This document shows positions 17,061-26,189 of a DNA stretch of 64,000 nucleotides, one piece after another (the stretch's first letter is position 1; the number at the start of each line of letters is the position of its first letter). Both the position numbers and the translations under genes were made by a program. The DNA lies in the NCBI RefSeq assembly GCF_000732625.1, contig NZ_JPJI01000023.1:186001-250000 (forward strand), written 5' to 3'. The stretch comes from Nonlabens ulvanivorans. GTDB taxonomy: Bacteria; Bacteroidota; Bacteroidia; Flavobacteriales; Flavobacteriaceae. The notes under the pieces are model-generated. The model worked only from the letters and a program-made list of their open reading frames with translations, was not told the DNA's origin and searched no databases.

Positions 17061-18807
17061 TGTAATGTACTTTATAGATTGGATAAGTTAAATGGGCTTT
17101 TTCATAATTAGGTGATCTATCATGCAGCCATTTCAATTGTGCATAATTACTTTGAGCAAATTTATTATTTGACTTTTTAATGGAATCAAACTCCTTTTTA
17201 AGCTCTGGATTAGTTGAAAGTAATTCTTTTGCAGTGCTTTCAAATACGTAGGTCGAGAAGCCCTCTTTTTGCTGTAAAATAGTATCAAAAAAATTCCATT
17301 TAAAAAAGGAATCTTGACCTTGTGGTTCTAGGGTCTCTATGATATATCTTATTCCTGGTTGAGCAGTAGGGATGATGATATCGCTTTCGCGAAAGCGTAA
17401 TTCTATATCTTTACTGCTTACCACAACATTAGAGTGTGGATAATGACCTTCATATGCGCTACTAGATGTGTCGTAGTCTTCTATACGATACTGTGAAACG
17501 GTCATGGTGCTGTCTGCAGGGAAAACTTCCATCTGAATATTATTCATGCGCATTAATTCAATGATTTCCCACTGACCTTGTGGGATAACATAGAATTCTG
17601 GTACTTTTATTGAGTCTACAGCAATATAATGATTATAGTATGGTGTGTTTTTCTCAAAAGGCTGGTTGCGGTCATAGGTGAGGAGTTGCTGTCCAGTTAA
17701 TTCACTGACATTGCGCAACGCTTTATAACCTCTAAAAAGTAATGTGTCTGCTTTGGTCTTATCAACAACATGGTTGATAGCATAGAAACTAGCATTGTTA
17801 AATTCTTTAAAAGATGAAGCTCTAGCTGTTTTTATCGCTTCTATATTTTGAGAGCCTAGGGCAATCGTCTCTTCCATTATTGCTTGTGTTCCTAGAACTC
17901 TATCTTTATAAGGCTTAAGCATATGTGTTTCTATCATAAAGCCTAAGGTGTTCCATAGGGTAGTGTATCCAGTGCTATAACGAGGATGATCCATAAATTG
18001 AGAAAATCCATTTTCTGGTGATACACCATAAACATTTACATATGGAGTCATAGCATGATTACGTTTAAGCATGCGTTGCTCTAGTTCTTTTTGTAAGTCG
18101 CTGTAGAGGTAATTACCTGCTGCCTTACCTAATTTATTGTGTTGTGTAAATAGATGGGTTAAAGTGTATTGATAGTCTGCACCATTACTTACATGATTGT
18201 CTATAAATATATCTGGATTTACTTTATGATAGATTTGATAAAACGATTGAGCGTTACGACTGTCTGCTTTTATGAAATCTCTATTGAGGTCATAATTTCT
18301 GGCGTTACCTCTAAATCCATATGCTTCTGGTCCGTTTTGATTAGTCCTAGTATGGCTGTTGCGATTTAAAGAGCCACCTACATTATATATGGCAATCGCA
18401 GAAAATATAAGATTTTCTGGAGCATCTAGTTTACCAGTTGCTAAATCTCTCATTAACATCATGGTAGCGTCTATACCATCACTTTCACCTGGATGAATAC
18501 CATTATTAACAAGGATTTTAATTTTGTCTTCATTTACAGAGCTCCAGTTGATATTACTTTTTGAAAAACTAATGAGGTGCAATGGTAGACCACTGTCAGT
18601 GATTCCTATCTCTTCCATTTCTATGGTAGAATAGGTAGTAGCTAAGTTTTCATAAAATGAAATAACCTCTTGATAAGTGGCTGTTTGATTTCCATTACCT
18701 TTTTCAAATGGTGTTTGCCAGTCTTTTATCTCTTCGGCAATTTGTTTATCAGACTGCTGACACGATATGATTATGGTTATTAAGAATAGATAAGTAATTA
18801 GTCTCAT
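17053..18807 (-). CDS. M14 family zinc carboxypeptidase lipoprotein
   Basis: A 584-residue metallopeptidase with lipoprotein signal (lipobox IIISC, Cys16), so anchored in the periplasm or outer membrane. The M14 zinc pair HPGE is at H105/E108 in NNGIHPGESDGIDATM; the third ligand histidine is in FIDNHVSNGADYQYT; a catalytic glutamate lies in GFMIETHMLKPY. The C-terminal 250 residues are a less conserved region rich in aromatic residues. A peptide or peptidoglycan substrate is possible. Overlaps coaD by 4 nt. Contains a palindrome copy translated LRFRESD. Confidence 0.88.
   Translation of the reverse strand: MRLITYLFLITIIISCQQSDKQIAEEIKDWQTPFEKGNGNQTATYQEVISFYENLATTYSTIEMEEIGITDSGLPLHLISFSKSNINWSSVNEDKIKILVNNGIHPGESDGIDATMMLMRDLATGKLDAPENLIFSAIAIYNVGGSLNRNSHTRTNQNGPEAYGFRGNARNYDLNRDFIKADSRNAQSFYQIYHKVNPDIFIDNHVSNGADYQYTLTHLFTQHNKLGKAAGNYLYSDLQKELEQRMLKRNHAMTPYVNVYGVSPENGFSQFMDHPRYSTGYTTLWNTLGFMIETHMLKPYKDRVLGTQAIMEETIALGSQNIEAIKTARASSFKEFNNASFYAINHVVDKTKADTLLFRGYKALRNVSELTGQQLLTYDRNQPFEKNTPYYNHYIAVDSIKVPEFYVIPQGQWEIIELMRMNNIQMEVFPADSTMTVSQYRIEDYDTSSSAYEGHYPHSNVVVSSKDIELRFRESDIIIPTAQPGIRYIIETLEPQGQDSFFKWNFFDTILQQKEGFSTYVFESTAKELLSTNPELKKEFDSIKKSNNKFAQSNYAQLKWLHDRSPNYEKAHLTYPIYKVHYND
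17382..17397. repeat. Iterated palindrome copy 4 (exact core)
   Basis: Exact CGCTTTCGCGAAAGCG inside the M14 peptidase gene, read on the minus strand as RFRESD. Flanks (ATATC on the left) resemble those of copy 1. Confidence 0.9.
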
Positions 18808-19256
18808 AGCTTTACGGTATCTGGTACAAGACTAGTGTAATCTCCATTATTTCTGATTACATCTCTAACGATTGATGATGATATGTAAGATTTACCAGAG
18901 CTAGTCAATAGAAAAACGGTTTCTATTTCTGATAGTTTACGATTAGTATGTGCAATTGCCTTTTCAAATTCAAAATCACCTGGATTACGTAAACCGCGTA
19001 AAATAAAGCTAGCATCATTTTTTTTACAAAAATCAATAGTCAGTCCAGAGTAGGTCATAACTTTAATTTTTGGTTGATTGATAAATGCTTTTTCTATGAA
19101 TTTTTTACGTTGCTCTAGTGAGAACATATATTTTTTATCGGCATTAACACCTATGGCAATAATGATTTCATCAAATAAGCCCAAACCGCGCTCGATGATA
19201 TCATAGTGTCCTAGCGTTATTGGGTCAAAACTTCCTGGAAATACGGCTCTTTTCAT
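18804..19256 (-). CDS. coaD: Phosphopantetheine adenylyltransferase
   Basis: Penultimate step of coenzyme A synthesis: transfers AMP from ATP to 4'-phosphopantetheine. The 150-residue length is standard. The nucleotidyltransferase motif GSFDPITLGH (8-17) carries the TxGH ATP-binding histidine H17; RGLRNPGDFEFE and SGKSYISSSIVRDV follow at the usual places. It overlaps ddl by 4 nt upstream and the M14 peptidase by 4 nt downstream, so the operon is tightly coupled. Confidence 0.97.
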   Translation of the reverse strand: MKRAVFPGSFDPITLGHYDIIERGLGLFDEIIIAIGVNADKKYMFSLEQRKKFIEKAFINQPKIKVMTYSGLTIDFCKKNDASFILRGLRNPGDFEFEKAIAHTNRKLSEIETVFLLTSSGKSYISSSIVRDVIRNNGDYTSLVPDTVKL

Positions 19257-20233
19257 GAGTGATGTTTTATGGTGTTTTCTATTAGGTCTGTAAATACTTG
19301 TTGGAGCGTTTTATCTGTGGCTCTTATCTGTTGCGGAATAATACTTTCGGTACTCATTCCTGGATTGGTATTTATTTCTATAAAATGCGGTGTGCCATCG
19401 TGAAAAATAAAGTCTGCTCGAGCTATACCTTTACATTTTAGTACACTATAAATTCTTTTACTTTGTTCCTGTACAGCCAATGTAAGTTCTAGTGATATTC
19501 TGGCTGGTGTTATTTCTTGTGACTTACCTTGGTACTTTGCTTCATAATCAAAGAAGTCATTTTCACTTACTATTTCAGTAGGTGGTAACGCGATAACCTC
19601 GTCATCTATTTGATACACACCTACAGATACTTCTATGCCGTCTAAAAACGATTCTAATATGACTTCATTATCTACTGCAAAGGCCACTTCAAGTGCTTTT
19701 TCTAGCTCATTGGTTTTATATACTTTTGATACACCAAAGCTACTACCGCTGCGATTAGCTTTCACAAAGTATGGTAATCCTAATCTTTTTGAAATATCCA
19801 CCGCATTATAATCAGCTCCTTTATTGAGGTAAATGTGTTTGCCAGTATAAATTCCCCATGGCTTTAATACTGCTATACAGTCTCTTTTATTAAAGGTAAT
19901 CGCGCTTTGGTATGAGTCACAAGAAGTTTGTGGTATATGTAACAATTCAAGGTATGCTTGTATTTTACCATCTTCACCTGGTGTTCCATGTATGGTATTG
20001 TAAATACAGTCAAACGTGATGTGCTTGTCATTAACTGTAATACTGAAATCGTTTTTATCTACTATGCAGCGGTTCTTTTCTTTATCTACATAATACCACG
20101 CTTCTTCTAGAATAACGATGGAAAATACATTGTAAAGATCTCGGTCTAGGTGTTCTGTAATTACAGCGCCACTTTTCATAGAGATTTGCCATTCACTGGA
20201 ATAGCCGCCCATTAATACCGCAATGTTTTTCAT
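19253..20233 (-). CDS. ddl: D-alanine--D-alanine ligase
   Basis: ATP-grasp enzyme joining two D-alanines for the peptidoglycan stem peptide. 326 residues: LMGGYSSEWQISMKSG near the N-terminus (D-Ala binding), NTIHGTPGEDGKIQAYLE (about 85-102), the central ATP-binding KANRSGSSFGVSKV and the metal site HFIEINTNPGMST near the C-terminus with Glu and Asn ligands. Heads a four-gene minus-strand operon ddl-coaD-M14-DUF3298. The short divergent gap to the amidase gene shows no clear promoter for ddl. Confidence 0.97.
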   Translation of the reverse strand: MKNIAVLMGGYSSEWQISMKSGAVITEHLDRDLYNVFSIVILEEAWYYVDKEKNRCIVDKNDFSITVNDKHITFDCIYNTIHGTPGEDGKIQAYLELLHIPQTSCDSYQSAITFNKRDCIAVLKPWGIYTGKHIYLNKGADYNAVDISKRLGLPYFVKANRSGSSFGVSKVYKTNELEKALEVAFAVDNEVILESFLDGIEVSVGVYQIDDEVIALPPTEIVSENDFFDYEAKYQGKSQEITPARISLELTLAVQEQSKRIYSVLKCKGIARADFIFHDGTPHFIEINTNPGMSTESIIPQQIRATDKTLQQVFTDLIENTIKHHS

Positions 20234-20304
20234 AGAATAACTTTTCGTAAAAGCATGAACAACAAAGTTAAAAAAGAACTGGTTCTAAGTATGTTTTCAA
20301 TGAT

Positions 20305-20312
20305 TATATTTG
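20305..20312 (+). promoter_or_regulatory. Putative -7 box (TATATTTG) of the amidase-PASTA-RluD operon
   Basis: TATATTTG fits TAnnTTTG and lies 14 nt before ATG 20327. It falls inside the longer alternative reading frame and so supports the downstream start. Confidence 0.5.
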
Positions 20313-20326
20313 AACAAATATTTAAG

Positions 20327-20929
20327 ATGAAAAAATATCTTCTTTTTATACTGATAAGTGCTTTTAGTATAACGGTAAAAGCTAATTGTGAAGATTTAAA
20401 ACCTTTTACAGTCGTAATTGATCGTGGTCATGATGCTGTAGATAGAGGAGCCATAGTGGAAGATGAAAGTGAGTATGAGATTTTAGCTGCATTAGTAGCT
20501 GAAATTACTGGAGAATTAACAGGTGATTTAAATGTTATTTATCACAATCCAAGTGGAGAACATTTGACAATAGAAGAACGTGCCGATCAGATAAATGCAT
20601 TAAAGCCGGATTTAGTTATATCTATACATATGGGTTTTTCTGACAATGGACCTAGGCAGGCTGCTATTATACTAAACGATAAAAACTTGGAGTTTGAAAA
20701 AAGTAAAGAGCATGCTAGTTCTTTAATCACACATCTCACTAAAGACGCTTATTTTTCTACAATACGTACTGAAGTAAATGGTATGGCGTTATTAGAAAAG
20801 GTTAATTCAGCTGCTTTTATATTGGAAATAGGAAATATGAATGCAGCAAGAGATCGTTATTACTTACAAACAAACGGTTCTAAACGAGTTAGCATAAATT
20901 TTACTGCATTTTTAAACGATTTGAATTAA
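20327..20929 (+). CDS. N-acetylmuramoyl-L-alanine amidase (Amidase_3), exported
   Basis: A 200-residue protein with signal peptide (MKKYLLFILISAFSITVKA). I reject the longer frame from 20255 because ATG 20327 starts a proper signal peptide and follows a TATATTTG box. The Amidase_3 zinc and catalytic residues appear intact but in divergent settings: VIDRGHDAVDRGA (usual form DAGHGGxDxGA), SEYEILAALVAEI, SIHMGFSD, and the final glutamate in AAFILEIGNMN. It would cleave the MurNAc-L-Ala bond in the periplasm. It lies 4 nt before a PASTA protein, which binds peptidoglycan. Confidence 0.82.
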   Translation: MKKYLLFILISAFSITVKANCEDLKPFTVVIDRGHDAVDRGAIVEDESEYEILAALVAEITGELTGDLNVIYHNPSGEHLTIEERADQINALKPDLVISIHMGFSDNGPRQAAIILNDKNLEFEKSKEHASSLITHLTKDAYFSTIRTEVNGMALLEKVNSAAFILEIGNMNAARDRYYLQTNGSKRVSINFTAFLNDLN

Positions 20930-20933
20930 TTAC

Positions 20934-21539
20934 ATGAGTTTTATCAAATTTCTTTTTACAAAAACCTTCTTAAAGCATTTATTACTAGCCATCGTTTTAG
21001 TAGTGGCTTTATGCTTTGTTTACTTATTTTGGTTAAGTGCTTATACGAATCATGGTCAGAAAATTCAAGTTCCTAATCTTGCAAAATTGTCACTTGTTGA
21101 AGTGGATGAACAACTTGAAGAATTAGATCTAAGACGTAAGTTGATTGACAGTTCTAGTTATAATCCAGAATATCCACCGCGTAGTGTGATAGAACAAGAT
21201 CCTGCTGCAGGAAAATTTGTAAAGGAGAATAGACAGATTTATATAAAGTTAAACCCATCAGGTTATGGTGAGGTTAAAATTCCTAATCTCATTAATAGGA
21301 CTAGAAGACAAGCGGAACCTACCTTAAAAGCACTAGGTTTTAAAATAGGTAATATCTCATATAGACCGCACATCGCTACAGATATGGTGTTAGAATTACG
21401 ATATAAAGGTGACAAAATCGAGCCAGGAAAATCATTAATGAAGACATCTGTCATCGATCTTGTATTAGGAGATAAATCATTACTTAACAGAGAAGAGCCA
21501 GCGGCTCAAGATACAACAGAAGATGCCACAGGTAACTAA
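20934..21539 (+). CDS. Membrane-anchored PASTA domain protein
   Basis: A 201-residue protein with one N-terminal membrane helix (about 15-35) and at least two PASTA repeats on the outside: roughly 44-108 (VPNLAKLSLVEVDEQLEEL..., NREIYIKLNP-like end) and 112-178 (IPNLINRTRRQAEPTLKALG). PASTA domains bind peptidoglycan stem peptides and are usually attached to kinases or PBPs; here there is no enzymatic domain. Its 3' end overlaps the RluD gene by 17 nt, and an amidase gene precedes it by 4 nt, suggesting a wall-related role for the pair. Confidence 0.88.
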   Translation: MSFIKFLFTKTFLKHLLLAIVLVVALCFVYLFWLSAYTNHGQKIQVPNLAKLSLVEVDEQLEELDLRRKLIDSSSYNPEYPPRSVIEQDPAAGKFVKENRQIYIKLNPSGYGEVKIPNLINRTRRQAEPTLKALGFKIGNISYRPHIATDMVLELRYKGDKIEPGKSLMKTSVIDLVLGDKSLLNREEPAAQDTTEDATGN

Positions 21540-22572
21540 TACAGATGAGCTGGACGATGCTCACGATGATGATTTATACGAGCATCATCAGTTTACTGCA
21601 AGTGATGGACAAGAGCCATTACGAGTAGATAAATATTTAATGAATTTTATTGAAAATGCTACACGTAGTAAGATACAGCAAAGTATTAAAGACGGATCTG
21701 TAAGAGTAAATGATGTAGTTGTAAAATCTAATTATAAAGTTAAGGCTGGTGATCATATCCGTGTATTATTTAAGCATCCGCCTCATGAAAACTTATTAGT
21801 TGCAGAAGATATTCCTCTAGAAATTGTTTATGAAGACGATGCATTAGTTGTTGTTAATAAGCCTGCAGGTATGGTTGTGCATCCTGGTCATGGAAATTAT
21901 TCAGGAACACTTATAAATGCATTAATACACCATTTTGAGAATTTGCCTAATAATAGTAGTAATCGTCCAGGTTTAGTGCATCGTATTGATAAGGACACTA
22001 GTGGTTTGCTTGTAGTTGCAAAAACAGAACATGCCATGTCTTATTTAAGTGCTCAGTTTGCTGCAAAGACTAGTGAACGAGAATATGTTGCGATAGTATG
22101 GGGAGATTTTGATGAACAAAGTGGAACCGTGGAAGGCAATATAGGTAGACATCCTAAAAATAGATTGCAAAACTATGTGTGGTCTGGTGAAGAAGCTTAT
22201 AAAGGTAAACCTGCGGTAACACATTGGAGTGTCATCGAAGGATTAGGATATGTGACAATGATTTCATGTAAATTAGAAACAGGTAGAACACATCAAATAC
22301 GTGTTCATATGAAACATATAGGTCATACTTTATTTAATGATGAACGCTATGGCGGAGATAAGATTTTAAAAGGGACTAGCTTTACAAAGTATAAACAGTT
22401 TGTAGATAACTGTATGAAGGTATTACCGCGTCAGGCTCTGCATGCAAAAACATTAGGCTTTGAACATCCAGTAACCAAAAAGTGGATGAGTTTTAATTGT
22501 GACATACCAGATGACATGACGAACTGTATAGAGAAATGGCGCGTATATGCTGCTAACTCTAAGGATGCTTAA
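21523..22572 (+). CDS. rluD: RluD-type 23S rRNA pseudouridine synthase
   Basis: Isomerises uridines in helix 69 of 23S rRNA (inferred from the RluD subfamily; RluC-like specificity cannot be excluded). The 349-residue protein has an S4 RNA-binding domain (about 33-95, LRVDKYLMNFI...GSVRVNDVVVKSNYKV) and the catalytic motif HRIDKDTSGLLVV (153-165) with nucleophile D156, then QIRVHMKHIGHTLFND. An acidic N-terminal stretch of about 20 residues precedes S4. The start overlaps the PASTA gene by 17 nt; transcription ends at a 36-nt palindromic terminator. Confidence 0.9.
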   Translation: MPQVTNTDELDDAHDDDLYEHHQFTASDGQEPLRVDKYLMNFIENATRSKIQQSIKDGSVRVNDVVVKSNYKVKAGDHIRVLFKHPPHENLLVAEDIPLEIVYEDDALVVVNKPAGMVVHPGHGNYSGTLINALIHHFENLPNNSSNRPGLVHRIDKDTSGLLVVAKTEHAMSYLSAQFAAKTSEREYVAIVWGDFDEQSGTVEGNIGRHPKNRLQNYVWSGEEAYKGKPAVTHWSVIEGLGYVTMISCKLETGRTHQIRVHMKHIGHTLFNDERYGGDKILKGTSFTKYKQFVDNCMKVLPRQALHAKTLGFEHPVTKKWMSFNCDIPDDMTNCIEKWRVYAANSKDA

Positions 22573-22575
22573 AAG

Positions 22576-22617
22576 AAAGTCCAAATGATATAATTATATC
22601 ATTTGGACTTTTTTATT
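22576..22617 (+). terminator. Intrinsic terminator after the RluD gene (36-nt perfect palindrome)
   Basis: AAAGTCCAAATGATATAA and its exact reverse complement form a perfect 36-nt palindrome (22576-22611) followed by T-rich sequence; it begins 3 nt after the stop codon. Confidence 0.9.
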
Positions 22618-22687
22618 AGATAAGGATTATCAATTATTGTATTGAAAAGTTAACTAGCCTTTATGTGATAAAAGAAATTTCTACTCT

Positions 22688-22695
22688 TATTTTTG
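22688..22695 (+). promoter_or_regulatory. Putative -7 box (TATTTTTG) of yaaA-radC operon
   Basis: TATTTTTG matches TAnnTTTG 19 nt before the yaaA ATG. No clear -33 TTG. Confidence 0.45.
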
Positions 22696-22714
22696 AGTCT
22701 TAAATTTAAGCGCC

Positions 22715-23476
22715 ATGAAAATTTTACTATCGCCAGCAAAAACCCTTGATTATAAAACAGAATTACCAATAGATAATTATACGCAGCCTATTTTTATAAA
22801 AGAGGCCTTGAAACTAAATAAGGTTTTAAGGAATATATCTAAAAATGAACTAGGTAAATTAATGCATATTTCAGAATCGCTAGCAGATTTAAATTATAAC
22901 CGTAATCAAGAATTTGATAAAGAATTTACTACTGATAATAGCAGACCTGCCGTGTATGCTTTTGCAGGTGATGTTTATACTGGGTTAGATGCTTATACTT
23001 TAAAGGTTAATCGTATAGATGATATGCAATCTATGGTGCGCATATTATCGGGATTATATGGATATCTAAGACCGCTCGATTTGCTGCAGCCATATCGACT
23101 GGAGATGGGAACTAAACTTCCTGTAGAAAATGATAGAAACCTTTACGCTTTCTGGAAAGATATAGTGACTCCATCTCTTAATAAGGAAATTCAACAGGAT
23201 GAAGTTGTTGTAAATCTTGCGAGTAATGAATATTTTAAAGTAATTGATAAAAAATCTTTAAATGGCCAGTTAATAAGTCCAGTGTTCAAAGATTATAAAA
23301 ATGGTAAACTTAAAGTGATCTCCTTTTTTGCAAAAAAAGCTCGTGGTTCCATGGCACGTTTCCTTATTGAGACTCAATCCAGTAGTTTACAAGATGTTTT
23401 GTCTTTTCAGAAAGATGATTACCGTTATTCTGAAAAAGATACTGTAAATGAAAATGAACCAGTATTTATAAGGTAA
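22715..23476 (+). CDS. yaaA: YaaA family peroxide-stress protein (DUF328)
   Basis: A 253-residue cytoplasmic protein. E. coli YaaA limits free intracellular iron during peroxide stress and binds DNA. Family hallmarks: [13 protein letters not shown] at the start, [15 protein letters not shown] (about 75-90), [23 protein letters not shown] and the C-terminal [15 protein letters not shown]. First gene of a plus-strand operon with radC (17 nt downstream), a DUF7033-like gene and a phosphatase. Confidence 0.95.
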   Translation: MKILLSPAKTLDYKTELPIDNYTQPIFIKEALKLNKVLRNISKNELGKLMHISESLADLNYNRNQEFDKEFTTDNSRPAVYAFAGDVYTGLDAYTLKVNRIDDMQSMVRILSGLYGYLRPLDLLQPYRLEMGTKLPVENDRNLYAFWKDIVTPSLNKEIQQDEVVVNLASNEYFKVIDKKSLNGQLISPVFKDYKNGKLKVISFFAKKARGSMARFLIETQSSSLQDVLSFQKDDYRYSEKDTVNENEPVFIR

Positions 23477-23492
23477 GCGCTATATTTATAGC

Positions 23493-24191
23493 ATGACTCA
23501 AGAATCAACATCGTTTTCTATAAAGGACTGGTCAGAAAACGACAGGCCACGTGAAAAATTATCTCTTAACGGTAGTTCTGCATTGTCAGATGCAGAACTT
23601 ATAGCTATTCTTATAGGTAGTGGTAATAGGGAAATGAGTGCTGTTGAATTAAGCAGGTTAATACTTAATCATGCCGGTAACTCTTTAGACAAATTAGGAA
23701 AAATGAGTATTAAAGAGTTAATGAAATTTAAAGGGATAGGAGAGGCAAAGGCGATAACAATTGCTGCTGCTATGGAATTAGGCAAGCGTCGCGCTAGTGA
23801 ATTGCCTGCGACTAGGCCTGTGATTACATGCAGTGACGATGCCTTTAAAGTGTTATTACCCATTATAGGTGATTTGCCACATGAAGAATTTTGGATAGTA
23901 TATCTCAACAACAGCCATAAAGTTTTAGCAAAACATCAAATAAGTAAAGGTGGTTTTACCGGTACAATGGTAGACACACGTATCGTTTTTCAAAAAGCAG
24001 TTGAAGAAGCAGCCGTAGCTATGATCCTAGCACACAATCATCCTAGTGGTAAATTGATGCCTAGTGCAGATGATAAAAGGTTAACCCAAAAGTTAATAGA
24101 AGCAGGTAAACTTATGGACGTTAAAGTGCTGGATCACCTCATAATAACGAGCGATAACTTTTACAGTTTTGCAGATCATAATCTAATGTAA
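23493..24191 (+). CDS. radC: RadC family JAB/MPN-domain protein
   Basis: A 232-residue protein with a helix-hairpin-helix region (FKGIGEAKA, 79-87) and a JAMM metalloprotease-like domain whose zinc motif H181-x-H183...S185...D193 is intact (AHNHPSGKLMPSADD). RadC was named for DNA repair, but its activity is unproven. Its stop overlaps the next gene's start as TAATG, so translation is coupled. Confidence 0.93.
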   Translation: MTQESTSFSIKDWSENDRPREKLSLNGSSALSDAELIAILIGSGNREMSAVELSRLILNHAGNSLDKLGKMSIKELMKFKGIGEAKAITIAAAMELGKRRASELPATRPVITCSDDAFKVLLPIIGDLPHEEFWIVYLNNSHKVLAKHQISKGGFTGTMVDTRIVFQKAVEEAAVAMILAHNHPSGKLMPSADDKRLTQKLIEAGKLMDVKVLDHLIITSDNFYSFADHNLM

Positions 24192-25504
24192 TGGTATTAA
24201 TCTTTATTAATAAATTATCACCTCGTAAACAATATATATTTAAGCACATCTTTAAAAGATTATTAGAGATTCCATTTGAATTCACCTCTGATCTCAGTGA
24301 ATTTATTGCATATGAAGGTCCTAAATTATCTTATGGTAAAAAATCTCTAGGAGATGAATTTTTTATATGGTCTTACGGTCTCTTAAATGAAGTAGGTATT
24401 GATGATCATGAGATTGAAGTGCATCAATGGGAAGAATTACCTATTTTTTTTAAAGCTCCAGACCGTAGTGATTTACCATTTGATATTTTTTCTGCTAGTT
24501 TTTATTTGCTAACGAGATATGAAGAATATTTACCTCAAGTAAAAGATGATTTAGGTCGTTTTACTGCCTCTGCAAGTATAGCTGCACAACACCATTTCTT
24601 AGATATACCATTATTAGATTTGTGGATTATAAAATTAGGTGAAGAACTGGAAAAGCGATTTGATATTACGCTTCCGCGTAAGCGTGATACACAAATTATT
24701 ACCGCCATTGAAACAGCTAGTATATTTCAATATAAAAATAGGGCAATTGTGCCTGTTTTCCATTCTCTTTATGAAAGTCTAAGTAAACTGCAAGTACGAA
24801 AGTTTCTTAGACAAATAGGAGTTCATTTAAGGCTTGTTAAGGACCCATATAATGTATATGATATAGTCCTTAGGATTTATAGAGAAAGCATTGCACAACT
24901 ACCTAAAAATTTAAAATACAGTAGACGTATTTTGTATTTATTTCACTTAGGTGATTATAATTATATTGATAATGGTGTGTCATATCGATCTAAAACCTAT
25001 CAAGAGCTTATCAAGCATATTGCTGACTATGTAGAAATAGGTTTGAGATTTTCATTTGCAAACGGAGAGGATAAAATTGCAAAAGAGGCTGAACGTTATG
25101 AAAGTATCACTAACAGACCGCTTTCTAAAACAATGACTGCATTTTCCAAAATTTCCATGCCTGGACATTATAAGCAGTTGGTAGATATGGATACTATCGA
25201 AGATTATAGTATGGGTTATACTAATATACCTGGCTATAGAGCTAGTACAAGTCACTCGTTTTATTTTTATGACCTAGATTATGAGGTTCAAACACCATTA
25301 CGTGTATACCCGTATGCCATACATTATAGGAGTATAGAACATTTCATGCTTAATGGACAACAAGCAATTATAGATAAACTATTAAGATATGCAGATGTTG
25401 CAACTGGTAATTTTATAATCATCTTTGACAATGATCAATTTGACTTGAAAAAACGATCACATATTTATACAATTATTAAAAAACTATTAGCATATCATGT
25501 TTAA
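24191..25504 (+). CDS. DUF7033-like / polysaccharide deacetylase-related protein
   Basis: A 437-residue protein resembling flavobacterial proteins annotated as polysaccharide deacetylase family. The N-terminal ~120 residues (YIFKHIFKRLLEIPFEF, LPIFFKAPDRSDLPFDIFSASFYLLTRYEEY) fit the DUF7033 type; the rest has GLRFSFANG, DIEDYSMGYTNIPGYRAS and LRVYPYAIHYR, like a divergent NodB-type domain. I do not see the canonical NodB TFDDG zinc motif, so deacetylase activity is uncertain. Contains a degenerate palindrome copy (TLPRKR). Overlaps radC by 1 nt and the phosphatase gene by 8 nt. Confidence 0.6.
   Translation: MVLIFINKLSPRKQYIFKHIFKRLLEIPFEFTSDLSEFIAYEGPKLSYGKKSLGDEFFIWSYGLLNEVGIDDHEIEVHQWEELPIFFKAPDRSDLPFDIFSASFYLLTRYEEYLPQVKDDLGRFTASASIAAQHHFLDIPLLDLWIIKLGEELEKRFDITLPRKRDTQIITAIETASIFQYKNRAIVPVFHSLYESLSKLQVRKFLRQIGVHLRLVKDPYNVYDIVLRIYRESIAQLPKNLKYSRRILYLFHLGDYNYIDNGVSYRSKTYQELIKHIADYVEIGLRFSFANGEDKIAKEAERYESITNRPLSKTMTAFSKISMPGHYKQLVDMDTIEDYSMGYTNIPGYRASTSHSFYFYDLDYEVQTPLRVYPYAIHYRSIEHFMLNGQQAIIDKLLRYADVATGNFIIIFDNDQFDLKKRSHIYTIIKKLLAYHV
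24669..24684. repeat. Iterated palindrome copy 5 (degenerate, two mismatches)
   Basis: CGCTTCCGCGTAAGCG inside the DUF7033-like gene, read as T-L-P-R-K-R, the same frame as in valS. Confidence 0.55.
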
Positions 25505-26189
25505 AAATATAAAGCACATCTTTTTTGATCTCGACCATACATTATGGGATTTTGATTTAAATAGTAAGTTAGCATACCAACAGATTTTTCAAGAGCATGA
25601 TGTTAAGCTTGATTTAGATGCGTTCATAAAAGTTTATGAACCTCTAAATTTAGATTTTTGGAGAAAATTTAGAGAAAATTTGATAACTAAAGAAGAGTTA
25701 CGTTATCAGCGATTAAAAACTGCTTTTGATGCTTGTAATTATCCCTTAGAGGATAAGCAAATTGATCTTTTTGCAGATTTATATATTCAATACTTACCTA
25801 ATAATAATCACCTTTTTCCAGGTTGTATAGATCTTTTAAATAGTCTTAAAGGTAAATTTGAAATGCATTTGATAACTAATGGATTTAACGGTGTTCAGCA
25901 AAATAAGATTGATAAAGCAGGATTAAATGATTATTTCAATATTGTGTTAACGGCAGAGGCTGCTGGATACAAAAAACCAGCTCCTCAAATATTTCATCAG
26001 GCGATAGAAATGGCAGGAGCAAGCATTGAGAACAGTCTCATGATAGGAGATAGTTATGCAGCAGATATTTTAGGTGCACAACAGGTTGGTATCAAGACTA
26101 TATGGTTTCATACAACAAATCAACCAATTCCAAAAAATGAAATTGTCGTTCATGATTTATTGTCAATTCAGCCTTTACTAGGCTTGTAA
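25497..26189 (+). CDS. YjjG family noncanonical pyrimidine nucleotidase (HAD superfamily)
   Basis: A 230-residue HAD phosphatase with the nucleophile motif FFDLDHTLWDFD (D11), the second motif LITNGFNG (about 125-132), the conserved lysine in AGYKKPAP (about 162-169) and the acidic motif MIGDSYAADILGA (about 183-195). YjjG-type enzymes dephosphorylate non-standard pyrimidine nucleotides (house-cleaning). It overlaps the previous gene by 8 nt and the convergent rarA by 22 nt at its 3' end. Confidence 0.88.
   Translation: MFKNIKHIFFDLDHTLWDFDLNSKLAYQQIFQEHDVKLDLDAFIKVYEPLNLDFWRKFRENLITKEELRYQRLKTAFDACNYPLEDKQIDLFADLYIQYLPNNNHLFPGCIDLLNSLKGKFEMHLITNGFNGVQQNKIDKAGLNDYFNIVLTAEAAGYKKPAPQIFHQAIEMAGASIENSLMIGDSYAADILGAQQVGIKTIWFHTTNQPIPKNEIVVHDLLSIQPLLGL

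Noticed and set aside
24191-25504. Active polysaccharide deacetylase
   Set aside because: I see the general similarity but no canonical NodB zinc motif (TFDDG), so I kept the activity open.
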